Shown here: positions 10,593-19,849 of the stretch, in pieces
How the letters are laid out: every line of letters begins with the position of its first letter
Position numbering within the stretch: the first letter of the stretch is position 1
NCBI GenBank assembly: GCA_949592205.1
Contig: CATIUR010000005.1
Coordinates: 27,979,679 to 28,043,678 of the forward strand
DNA length: 64,000 nt
From: Helichrysum umbraculigerum
Lineage: Eukaryota; Streptophyta; Magnoliopsida; Asterales; Asteraceae
Direction of reading: 5' to 3'
Position numbers and translations under genes: made by a program
Notes under the pieces: generated by a model
Databases searched by the model: none
Told to the model about the DNA's origin: nothing
The model's input: the letters and a program-made list of their open reading frames with translations, nothing else

Positions 10593-11776
10593 GTACTTAG
10601 ATTCCATAAGCACATTTCTCACCAAGTGTCAAACTTGTACAATTTCAAATACTTATACAATACGAATTATCGAACATAATAGAACATACTTTTCAAGTGC
10701 AATCACTCTAAATCGCGTTATAAGTGATAAAACTTTAATCATAACGAATCACCAACGGGCCGAACACTTTATTACAAACGATAACGAACCAACATTTGGA
10801 CAACGGGTTGTATGGACAACTAGCCTAGATGGTCTTGCGAGACATCTACTTACTTAACCTTACATGTTTAGGCATTTAAAGGTTACGGGTTCGGAGAACC
10901 TACACGCTACTTACAGTTTTCAACTGCTTACTACTAGGCTCAGGTGAGTCTTACAGCCCCACTTTTACTGTTTATATACGGGGTGAGATACATTGCTTGC
11001 TTTTCTTGAACACAAGTACTAAAACTGTTTACTATACCAAACGGAATTGCATGAGTTGTTTACTACTTACAGAAGTCTCTCCATCATATATCGTTAGTTA
11101 TGGACTTAAGCGCGAACACTAGTTAATGGATCCATTAGGGAAATGACCCTCCCCGCCCGGGGTAGTAGCGCTACCACGAACCGTTCTGTATAAACGGGCG
11201 ACTATTATTTCGTTACTTATGCTTGCTTAATTACGAGCATGTCACGGGAGCAACTGATTATTTACGGGTTAAGCTTCGATTATGAGCCTCATGGCAACGG
11301 TATAACTTAATTACTTTACTTTTGCTGGATTTGCAAATACTTGATATACGCCTGCGGGCACTACTGATGAAATCTTGTGTTCAAACTGATTATTTACTGA
11401 TAAACCTGTGAGATTCACCAACCTTTTGGTTGACCATTTTTAGCATGTATTCTCAGGTACACTTACGGAGTAGGATCACTCCAGGATCACTAGCTAGAGT
11501 CACATGATTTCCAAACTGTATTTAACGGAGATTCTTTGGCATTATCTTTTGTAGCTATGGTTATGTAATAGAATCTCCCGCCACATATGCGGACTCTAGG
11601 CTTACATATTTTTGTAAAGAAAACTATATGTTTTCAAACGATTAATTTATGGAATGTAACTATTTTACAAAACGTCTCATTTAGAGGTCGTTTGCTGTAT
11701 ATCTTGTGCTTTGTATATTGATTAGTAACACCCAAGTATGCTTCCGCAATTCACTAAATTTGGGGGTGTTACAGAT

Positions 11777-11789
11777 TGGTATCAGAGCC
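11777..11789 (+). other. Primer-binding site, initiator tRNA-Met
   Basis: TGGTATCAGAGCC starts 4 bp after the end of the 5' LTR and matches the usual plant initiator tRNA-Met primer site. It fixes the LTR end at 11773 and the orientation of the element. Confidence 0.9.
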
Positions 11790-12093
11790 TAAGGTTATAG
11801 TGAACTAGGTTGCATTTAGTGGGCCTAGACTATGACCATTAGGCAGTATTTCCTTACTAGGCATGATTGGTTCAGGAATTTCATCATACGACTTTAATTT
11901 AACATAGCCTGATCAACTATGTACAATTAAGGAAAGATGATGTGAGGTCTGAAATGGTTATGTTGAACAGGAATGCGTTAGTTGACTCTGACCACGAGAG
12001 AACCAGACCATTACTTGATACGTGCTAGACACTAGGCTGGATATTATATACTTATATATATTAGCCTCGTCTTACTTACACTCTGCCTCAGGA
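11790..12093 (+). other. Untranslated leader of the young Tekay-like element
   Basis: About 300 bp between the primer-binding site and the first ORF. It matches the leader of the old element (31571-31885, minus), including the tract around ACTATGACCATTAGGCAGTA. No gene is seen. Confidence 0.7.
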
Positions 12094-12606
12094 ATGGCAA
12101 ACACATCACCCAATTCATCACGCTCTCATCCGCAAGGATCTCGAAACCCGCGAATAGCCAGGAGGATCACTAGGTCACCTCGAAGCAACCCCTATCCTGG
12201 TCATAACTCTCAGGACTCGGCACATCTCACGGTGCCAGTGTTGGCTACCCAACTCCGCCGTCAGGAGCAAAGGCTTGAAAATCTCGAACGGGAACAACAC
12301 CGAATGATCTACCTGCTTCGCCAAGCTCTTGATCACATATCCCAACTCCAGCAAGAACAAGAGGACACAAACCTCTCTGTAAGCATAATTCGGGATTCAA
12401 TGACCGCTGAATTAGGCGCGGGTGAACTCGTAAGAAACCGACTAGAGGAGTGTGAACAGCGTTCACAGGAGACTGAGGACCACTCTCGAGCACTAGTACA
12501 GCGACTAGCCTTGGTCGAAGACAACGCCAGACAAGCCAACAGACTAGCAGAAACCGTGGACCGCCTTGTCGCGCTGATGGAGCAGATTAATCTGCATCAA
12601 GATTAG
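12094..12606 (+). CDS. Coiled-coil leader ORF upstream of gag (170 aa), unknown function
   Basis: The frame is open from 12022, but the ATG at 12094 (MANTSPNSSRSHPQ) is preferred because the homologous ORF of the old element begins with a similar Met-Ala-Asp/Asn-Ser segment. The first ~45 residues are Ser/Arg/Pro-rich and basic. Residues ~50-165 are predicted coiled coil, with heptad-like Leu and many Gln/Glu/Arg (for example EQRLENLEREQHRM) and a C-terminal block NRLAETVDRLVALMEQINL. I recognise no catalytic motif and no zinc knuckle. It lies between the primer-binding site and gag, with a 271-bp spacer and its own start and stop, so it is not fused to the polyprotein. The ORF at 30881-31570 shares TVPVLA, EQED, a LEEC/LLEC...ETED block and the NRLAE-VD end. 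A nucleic-acid-binding or particle-assembly accessory protein is possible; that is inference. Confidence 0.75.
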   Translation: MANTSPNSSRSHPQGSRNPRIARRITRSPRSNPYPGHNSQDSAHLTVPVLATQLRRQEQRLENLEREQHRMIYLLRQALDHISQLQQEQEDTNLSVSIIRDSMTAELGAGELVRNRLEECEQRSQETEDHSRALVQRLALVEDNARQANRLAETVDRLVALMEQINLHQD

Positions 12607-12877
12607 AACAGTCTGTAACTAGTAACCAGTTAACTACTTAATTAGGACCTATGTAATTCAACCGGATGTAACCATTCCCGGTACTTTTGTACTACTACTA
12701 CTACTACTCTGTAATCTTTTGGAAAACCCGAACTTTGTATCCAACTTGTTTACCTAAATGGAATATGATTATCACCTCGTACTGTTATCGTGTATCTCAT
12801 TATATACACTTGTGATATATCATAGTTTCATGCAAATAACTTATTCCACTTTCCTTGTTCTTTCCTTGATCAGCAGC

Positions 12878-15800
12878 ATGCCTCCTCGTCGACAAATCAC
12901 CCTCACTGAAGCCGAAGTTGCGGGTCTGATTGCCCGTAGCGTGGCGCAAGCCCTAGCTACCCGGACTTCAGCTCCTGGTAGCGAAGATACCGCTAACAAT
13001 GGACCACAACCCAAGCCCTGCTCATATAAGGACTTCCAAAACTGCAAACCTCTGAACTTTGCAGGTACTGAGGGAGCAATCGGTCTAATACGTTGGATTG
13101 AGAAAGTTGAATCGGTATTCCTTATCTGCAACTGTGCGGAGGGGGACAAGGTTAAGTTCTCTGTTAGTACTTTTACTGACACCGCACTCACGTGGTGGAA
13201 CACCTATGCCCAAACTGTGGGCGTTGCCAATGCTTATAAACTCCCGTGGGAGGAGTTGAAGGAGATGTTAAGGGGTGAGTATTGCCCCAGGGATGAACTG
13301 AAACAACTGGAGCTGGAATTTTGGAACCACAAGATGCAAGGTGATGATATCACCGGGTACACCAACCGTTTCCACCAACTGGCACTTCTGTGCCCATCCA
13401 TGGTCGATCCTGAATACAAGAGGATCGAGAAATATGTTGATGGACTGCCCGAGAAACTCCAGGACCTGGTGACTTCATCCAAACCAGGTACTATCCAGAA
13501 CGCCATCCGTATGGCCCATGAACTTACGGCAAACGCTGTCCGCCGTAACACAACCTCAGCCCCACCTACAAACAACAAACGAAAGTGGGAAGGAAACCCC
13601 AACTCATCCAACCAAATCACCAACCGAAAGCCTGAGCCCCTTAGGGCTTATTCATCCGGCTCTTCAGAAAAGAAAGGGTACATTGGAAGCAAGCCCTACT
13701 GCCCCAAATGCAATCGTCACCATGACGGTTCCTGCCCTTGCACAAACTGCAAACGTTTTGGGCATCTGGCCAAAGATTGTCGAAACACCAGTGCCCCAAA
13801 GACTTGTTATGGGTGCGGAAGTCCTGGGCACTTTCAGAATAATTGCCCTAAGCAGAGAAACAACAACAACAACAACAACCACAACAAACGGAACAACAAC
13901 CATGCTCGTAGCAGAGCATTTGTCATCAAAGCTGGGGAAGCTAGTGAAGACCCGAATGTTGTAACGGGTACGTTTCTTCTCAACGATCTTACTGCTTCAG
14001 TATTATTTGATACCGGTGCTGATAGAAGTTTCATATCTGATGAGTTTTGCCCACTACTTAATGTCACCCATTCGGCCTTAGATGTTAAGTACACCGTAGA
14101 ACTCGCAAATGGTAAACTCATAGAAACCAATAGTGTGATACCTAATTGCACTTTAAACCTCGCAAACAAAACCTTCTCAATCGATCTAATGCCTGTTGAA
14201 CTAGGAAGTTTCGATGTCATCGTGGGTATGGACTGGTTGTCCAAGCATCGGGCCGAAATTGTTTGCCATGATAAGATCGTCCGAATTCCTCTCGCCGCCG
14301 GTAGTACCTTGATCATACAGGGGGAGACCGGTGGGTCGAGACTAAACTTAATCACCTGTTTAAAAACCCGAAAATTTCTGAGAAAGGGTTACCCAGCAAT
14401 TCTCGCGCACATCACTGAGAAAAAGTCGGAGGAGAAGCGACTTGAAGATGTGCCAATCGCTAGAGACTTTCCCGGAGTCTTTCCAGAAGAACTACCTGGT
14501 TTACCTCCACCTAGACAGGTCGAGTTCTCGATTGATCTCGTACCGGGTGCCGCACCGGTGGCCCGAGCACCGTACCGCCTAGCCCCATCCGAACTTCAGG
14601 AGCTGTCCACTCAGTTACAGGAACTTCTGGATAGAGGATTCATCAGACCGAGTTCTTCACCTTGGGGAGCTCCGGTCTTGTTTGTCAAAAAGAAAGACGG
14701 TTCATTTCGAATGTGTATTGACTACCGAGAGTTGAACAAACTAACCGTCAAGAACCGATACCCACTTCCTCGAATCGACGATCTGTTCGATCAACTTCAA
14801 GGATCAAGCTGTTATTCAAAGATTGACCTTCGATCGGGTTATCACCAATTGCGTGTTCGTGATGCCGACATCCCAAAAACCGCATTCAGAACCCTTTACG
14901 GGCACTACGAGTTCCAAGTGATGCCCTTTGGTCTAACCAACGCACCGGCTGTATTCATGGACCTTATGAATCGGGTGTGTAAACCTTATCTCGACAAGTT
15001 TGTCATTGTGTTCATCGATGACATCCTCATATACTCACGAAACGAACAAGAACACGCACAACACCTCAGAACCATCCTAGAACTACTTAGACACGAGGAG
15101 CTTTACGCCAAATTCTCTAAGTGTGAGTTCTGGATAAAAACCGTTCAATTCCTTGGGCATGTGATTGATAGTCAGGGAATTCATGTAGACCCATCAAAAA
15201 TCGAGGCCATCAAGAACTGGCAGGCGCCAACCACTCCTACCGAAGTACGCCAATTCTTGGGATTGGCGGGGTATTATCGCCGATTCATTGAAAACTTCTC
15301 AAAAATAGCCATACCACTCACGACACTGACTCAGAAAGACAAAAAGTTCGATTGGACTGATAAACAAGAGTCGGCATTTCAGCTGTTGAAACTAAAGCTT
15401 TGTAGTGCACCCATTTTATCCTTACCCGAAGGCACCGATGACTTCGTGGTATACTGCGATGCTTCTCACCAAGGTCTCGGTTGCGTGTTGATGCAACGAG
15501 ACAAGGTCATTGCTTACGCCTCCCGACAACTTAAAGTTCACGAGAAGAACTACACAACTCACGACCTCGAGTTAGGGGCCGTGGTATTCGCTCTCAAAAT
15601 CTGGAGACACTACCTTTATGGTACCCGAAGTACTGTATTTACCGACCACAAAAGTCTCCAACACATCTTCGACCAAAAAGATCTTAACATGAGGCAACGT
15701 CGATGGATCGAGTTGCTCACTGATTACGACTGTGAGATCAAATATCATCCGGGTAAGGCAAACGTGGTTGCCGATGCTCTCAGTCGTAAGGAACGAACAA

Positions 15801-16003
15801 AACCGCTTCGAGTCCGGGCCCTCAGTATGACCATTCACAACGATTTGAATATCCAAATTCTCACCGCTCAACTCGAAGCTCTCAAACCCGATAATGTCAA
15901 AAACGAGGCCTTACGAGGCATGGATAAACGGTTCGAAATCAGACCCAACGGAGTTAGGTACTTCTCTAACCGAATCTGGTTGCCTAGTTTCGGGACTTGG
16001 TAA
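12878..16003 (+). CDS. Ty3 gag - protease - reverse transcriptase - RNase H (first part of gag-pol)
   Basis: The start is ATG 12878 (MPPRRQITLTEAEV), which aligns with the gag start of the old element; the frame is open from 12758, but that extension is not conserved. In order: capsid region (about residues 40-230, with GAIGLIRWIEKVESVF), two CX2CX4HX4C zinc knuckles near residues 288 and 310, an aspartic protease with DTG at 378-380, reverse transcriptase with FIDD at about 712-715, and RNase H beginning VVYCDAS and ending with the NVVADALSRKE tail. The polyprotein makes capsid and the enzymes for reverse transcription. A 10-bp deletion at 15994/15995, relative to the old element, shifts the frame and ends this product just after RNase H; the integrase continues in another frame. 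Confidence 0.9.
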   Translation: MPPRRQITLTEAEVAGLIARSVAQALATRTSAPGSEDTANNGPQPKPCSYKDFQNCKPLNFAGTEGAIGLIRWIEKVESVFLICNCAEGDKVKFSVSTFTDTALTWWNTYAQTVGVANAYKLPWEELKEMLRGEYCPRDELKQLELEFWNHKMQGDDITGYTNRFHQLALLCPSMVDPEYKRIEKYVDGLPEKLQDLVTSSKPGTIQNAIRMAHELTANAVRRNTTSAPPTNNKRKWEGNPNSSNQITNRKPEPLRAYSSGSSEKKGYIGSKPYCPKCNRHHDGSCPCTNCKRFGHLAKDCRNTSAPKTCYGCGSPGHFQNNCPKQRNNNNNNNHNKRNNNHARSRAFVIKAGEASEDPNVVTGTFLLNDLTASVLFDTGADRSFISDEFCPLLNVTHSALDVKYTVELANGKLIETNSVIPNCTLNLANKTFSIDLMPVELGSFDVIVGMDWLSKHRAEIVCHDKIVRIPLAAGSTLIIQGETGGSRLNLITCLKTRKFLRKGYPAILAHITEKKSEEKRLEDVPIARDFPGVFPEELPGLPPPRQVEFSIDLVPGAAPVARAPYRLAPSELQELSTQLQELLDRGFIRPSSSPWGAPVLFVKKKDGSFRMCIDYRELNKLTVKNRYPLPRIDDLFDQLQGSSCYSKIDLRSGYHQLRVRDADIPKTAFRTLYGHYEFQVMPFGLTNAPAVFMDLMNRVCKPYLDKFVIVFIDDILIYSRNEQEHAQHLRTILELLRHEELYAKFSKCEFWIKTVQFLGHVIDSQGIHVDPSKIEAIKNWQAPTTPTEVRQFLGLAGYYRRFIENFSKIAIPLTTLTQKDKKFDWTDKQESAFQLLKLKLCSAPILSLPEGTDDFVVYCDASHQGLGCVLMQRDKVIAYASRQLKVHEKNYTTHDLELGAVVFALKIWRHYLYGTRSTVFTDHKSLQHIFDQKDLNMRQRRWIELLTDYDCEIKYHPGKANVVADALSRKERTKPLRVRALSMTIHNDLNIQILTAQLEALKPDNVKNEALRGMDKRFEIRPNGVRYFSNRIWLPSFGTW

Positions 16004-17289
16004 TGGATGAAGCTCACAAGTCCAAGTATTCTATCCACCCGGGATCCGACAAAATGTATCACGGCATCAAGGAGTTTTACTGGTGGCCGAACATGAAAGC
16101 TGACATTGCCTTGTACGTCAGCAAATGCTTAACTTGTTCCAAGGTCAAAGCCGAATACCAGAAACCTTCCGGCTTACTCCAACAACCTGACATTCCTGAA
16201 TGGAAATGGGAACAGATTGCCATGGATTTCATAACCAAACTTCCTAAGTCGTCAAGCGGTTGCGATACCATTTGGGTGATCGTCGATCGTCTCACCAAAT
16301 CGGCTCATTTCTTGGCAATCAAAGAAACCGACAAAATGGAACGCCTCACACAAATTTACATCAAAGAAATCGTTTGTCAACATGGTGTCCCTATCTCGAT
16401 CATCTCTGACAGGGATGCTCGTTTCACATCTCGCTTCTGGCAATCACTCCAAAAATCACTGGGTACCCGTCTCGATATGAGTACCGCGTACCACCCTCAG
16501 ACCGATGGCCAGAGCGAACGAACTATACAGACACTGGAAGATATGCTACGAGCCTGCGTAGTTGATTTCGGTACCAACTGGGAAAGACACCTACCGTTGT
16601 GTGAGTTTTCCTACAATAACAGTTATCACGCCAGCATTAAGGCTGCACCTTTTGAGGCACTGTACGGTCGTAAGTGCCGATCACCGATCTGTTGGACTGA
16701 AGTGGGAGATAGTCAACTCACTGGTCCTGAACTCATACAAGAAACCACCGAGAAAATTTTCGAAATCCAGAACCGACTCAAAGCCGCGCGTGATCGTCAG
16801 AAAAGTTATGCTGACGTGAGACGCAAGCCACTCGAGTTCCAAGTTGGGGACCGAGTACTCTTAAAAGTATCGCCTTGGAAAGGCGTAATCCGGTTTGGTA
16901 AACGCGGGAAATTAAATCCTAGGTACATTGGGCCTTTTGAGATCCTCGAACGGATTGGCCCCGTGGCATATCGATTGCAGCTGCCTTCCGAACTCAGCAG
17001 CGTGCACCCTACGTTTCACATTTCTAACTTGAAGAAATGTCTGTCCGACGAGACACTTATCATACCCCTTGACGAGATCCGCATCGATGACAAACTTCAT
17101 TTCGTTGAGGAACCCGCCGAAATTATGGACCGTGAGGTCAAACAACTGAAACAAAGTCGTATTCCCATTGTCAAAGTCAGGTGGAATTCGCGGCGTGGTC
17201 CGGAATTCACTTGGGAACGGGAAGACCAAATGCGACTCAAGTATCCCCACTTATTCACTGATTCTACCCCGAACGCAACTTCGACTTAA
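15997..17289 (+). CDS. Ty3 integrase with C-terminal chromodomain (second part of gag-pol, out of frame)
   Basis: It is the continuation of the polyprotein after the 10-bp deletion; the Met at 15997 is internal, not a natural start. Residues 14-47 hold the zinc-binding H/H/CX2C segment (IHPG...YH...CLTC). The catalytic core has D77 (AMDFI), D138 (IISDRD) and E174 (GQSERT), exactly DX35E. A chromodomain-like block is at about 368-421 (EFTWEREDQMRLKYP), which places the element in the chromovirus branch, most like the Tekay group. All expected residues are present, so only the upstream frameshift prevents production from this copy. Confidence 0.88.
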   Translation: MVMDEAHKSKYSIHPGSDKMYHGIKEFYWWPNMKADIALYVSKCLTCSKVKAEYQKPSGLLQQPDIPEWKWEQIAMDFITKLPKSSSGCDTIWVIVDRLTKSAHFLAIKETDKMERLTQIYIKEIVCQHGVPISIISDRDARFTSRFWQSLQKSLGTRLDMSTAYHPQTDGQSERTIQTLEDMLRACVVDFGTNWERHLPLCEFSYNNSYHASIKAAPFEALYGRKCRSPICWTEVGDSQLTGPELIQETTEKIFEIQNRLKAARDRQKSYADVRRKPLEFQVGDRVLLKVSPWKGVIRFGKRGKLNPRYIGPFEILERIGPVAYRLQLPSELSSVHPTFHISNLKKCLSDETLIIPLDEIRIDDKLHFVEEPAEIMDREVKQLKQSRIPIVKVRWNSRRGPEFTWEREDQMRLKYPHLFTDSTPNATST

Positions 17290-17310
17290 ATTTCGGGACG
17301 AAATTCTTTT

Positions 17311-17323
17311 AACAGGGGGAGAA
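17311..17323 (+). other. Polypurine tract of the young Tekay-like element
   Basis: AACAGGGGGAGAA lies directly before the LTR start TGTAACAACC and 22 bp after the gag-pol stop. It is the expected primer for plus-strand DNA synthesis and defines the left edge of the 3' LTR. Confidence 0.85.
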
Positions 17324-19849
17324 TGTAACAACCGCCAAATTAGGACTAGTAATTAGTGCCTAATCCTCTGTAAATACATGTAATTAGTTCTGTGTTAGGC
17401 TAATTAATGTAACAAATTATATATTGGTGAATATAACGATTATGCGATTTGATTAAATCGTACGCAATTTAAATCGAATGTAATTCGATTCAAACATTAC
17501 GGACGTTGGTGAAACATTTTGTTTAATAACGCGATCATTTTTCAAATATTGTTTTGAATACATTTCAAGTAGGTAATGTATCGTACAAATAAACGTCAAC
17601 ACAATTAAAATATTAAACGCACAATTTAAATTCAAATATAAACAAACTGTTAAAGATTTGATAAAAATGATGTTATTAAATTATCTAACAAAGATTAGTA
17701 TTTTTAAATGAATAATTACGCGAAAAATAAATATTTAACGCTTAAACAACGGAGAAAACGAACGCCGCACGGGGCACGGAGACGGAGGCTGAAAATGGGA
17801 GGTTAAACCTCCCACCTCCTTTCTTTTTCCTCATTTTCTCCATCTCTTTCTCTTTCTTCTCTTTCTTTTCTCTCAATTAACAAAACCACCACCACCTTAC
17901 AAAATCACAAAATAACATCACGAAACGACGCCGAATCATACCACTCCTTTGGAATAAAAGAACCACCGCGTTACGATCTACAACTTCATCTTTCCGGATT
18001 TTCATTTCGCCATTTCGTAAGTTTCCGACAAAACCCGAAACTCTCCGTTTTTACTCATTTTTACGTTTTTATAGTTTATATATGCTTAAAATGTCCAAAA
18101 ATGGGTTGGGTAAAAGATTTGGACCAAACGGAAGCTTTCCGACCGATTTTCCGGCCACCAACCTCCGATCAGACCGTAACGTCGCAGAGACGCTGGGCTC
18201 TCTGCGACGTAGTCAAAAACGTCGCAATACCCTCACAACGTCGCATATAGCGACGTCATCCCCAACGTCGCATTGACTTGCGAACGTCGCACTTAGCGAC
18301 GCAAACCCTTACGTCGCAGAAATCAACAGCGTCGCTATGTACAACGTCGCATTAAATTGCGAAAGTCGCACATAGCGACGTCATGCTCAACGTCGCAGTC
18401 AGGATCTGCGACGTCGCACCCAACGTCGCACAAACCAGAACCTCAAAAACACAGATTTTTACTAAGTGTCGAGACTCGAAATTTATCACTCGATTTTACC
18501 CAAATTCAGATCCCAGATGCGTTTTTCACCAAAGCAATATAGTAGAAATAAAAATTTTCCAAGCTGACCTGGCAGCTCGACCCCAGCCAGGGGCTCTGCC
18601 CCTTGGACCCCGCCAGGGGCTGCCGCCCCTTGGACCCCGCTAACCAGGGGCGCTGCCCCCGGACCCCCGTACTTAGATTCCATAAGCACATTTCTCACCA
18701 AGTGTCAAACTTGTACAATTTCAAATACTTATACAATACGAATTATCGAACATAATAGAACATACTTTTCAAGTGCAATCACTCTAAATCGCGTTATAAG
18801 TGATAAAACTTTAATCATAACGAATCACCAACGGGCCGAACACTTTATTACAAACGATAACGAACCAACATTTGGACAACGGGTTGTATGGACAACTAGC
18901 CTAGATGGTCTTGCGAGACATCTACTTACTTAACCTTACATGTTTAGGCATTTAAAGGTTACGGGTTCGGAGAACCTACACGCTACTTACAGTTTTCAAC
19001 TGCTTACTACTAGGCTCAGGTGAGTCTTACAGCCCCACTTTTACTGTTTATATACGGGGTGAGATACATTGCTTGCTTTTCTTGAACACAAGTACTAAAA
19101 CTGTTTACTATACCAAACGGAATTGCATGAGTTGTTTACTACTTACAGAAGTCTCTCCATCATATATCGTTAGTTATGGACTTAAGCGCGAACACTAGTT
19201 AATGGATCCATTAGGGAAATGACCCTCCCCGCCCGGGGTAGTAGCGCTACCACGAACCGTTCTGTATAAACGGGCGACTATTATTTCGTTACTTATGCTT
19301 GCTCAATTACGAGCATGTCACGGGAGCAACTGATTATTTACGGGTTAAGCTTCGATTATGAGCCTCATGGCAACGGTATAACTTAATTACTTTACTTTTG
19401 CTGGATTTGCAAATACTTGATATACGCCTGCGGGCACTACTGATGAAATCTTGTGTTCAAACTGATTATTTACTGATAAACCTGTGAGATTCACCAACCT
19501 TTTGGTTGACCATTTTTAGCATGTATTCTCAGGTACACTTACGGAGTAGGATCACTCCAGGATCACTAGCTAGAGTCGCATGATTTCCAAACTGTATTTA
19601 ACGGAGATTCTTTGGCATTATCTTTTGTAGCTATGGTTATGTAATAGAATCTCCCGCCACATACGCGGACTTTAGGCTTACATATTTTTGTAAAGAAAAC
19701 TATATGTTTTCAAACGATTAATTTATGGAATGTAACTATTTTACAAAACGTCTCATTTAGAGGTCGTTTGCTGTATATCTTGTGCTTTGTATATTGATTA
19801 GTAACACCCAAGTATGCTTCCGCAATTCACTAAATTTGGGGGTGTTACA
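17324..19849 (+). repeat. 3' LTR of the young Tekay-like element (2526 bp, complete)
   Basis: It begins TGTAACAACCGCC after the polypurine tract and ends GGGGGTGTTACA (TG...CA). It contains the second copies of the ACGTCGCA cluster (18174-18430) and of the GC-rich repeat (18584-18668). The base after it (19850) resumes the integrase gene of the old element. Confidence 0.92.

Larger units (their letters stand above)
9405..11773 (+). repeat. 5' LTR of the young Tekay-like element, 5'-truncated
   Basis: It aligns base for base with 17481-19849 and ends GGGGGTGTTACA just before the primer-binding site. It lacks the first ~157 bp of the complete LTR. TA-rich TATA-like sequence (TTTATAGTTTATATATG) lies near 9991-10008, upstream of the word cluster. 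Frames of 60-86 codons inside it occur identically in both LTRs and are not supported as genes. Confidence 0.9.
9390..19849 (+). mobile_element. Young Ty3 chromovirus (Tekay-like) element, plus strand
   Basis: Order: truncated 5' LTR (9405-11773), primer-binding site (11777-11789), coiled-coil leader ORF (12094-12606), gag-pol (12878-17289, one 10-bp deletion), polypurine tract (17311-17323), complete 3' LTR (17324-19849). The shared 2370 bp of the two LTRs have no length difference, and I found four substitutions (11228, 11502, 11588, 11596), all transitions. This indicates a recent insertion. It sits in the integrase gene of the older minus-strand element. No target duplication can be scored because the 5' edge is rearranged. 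Confidence 0.9.

Noticed and set aside
12758..12877. Upstream in-frame extension of gag (MEYDYHLV...)
   Set aside because: The old element's gag begins at the equivalent of 12878, and the extension is not conserved.
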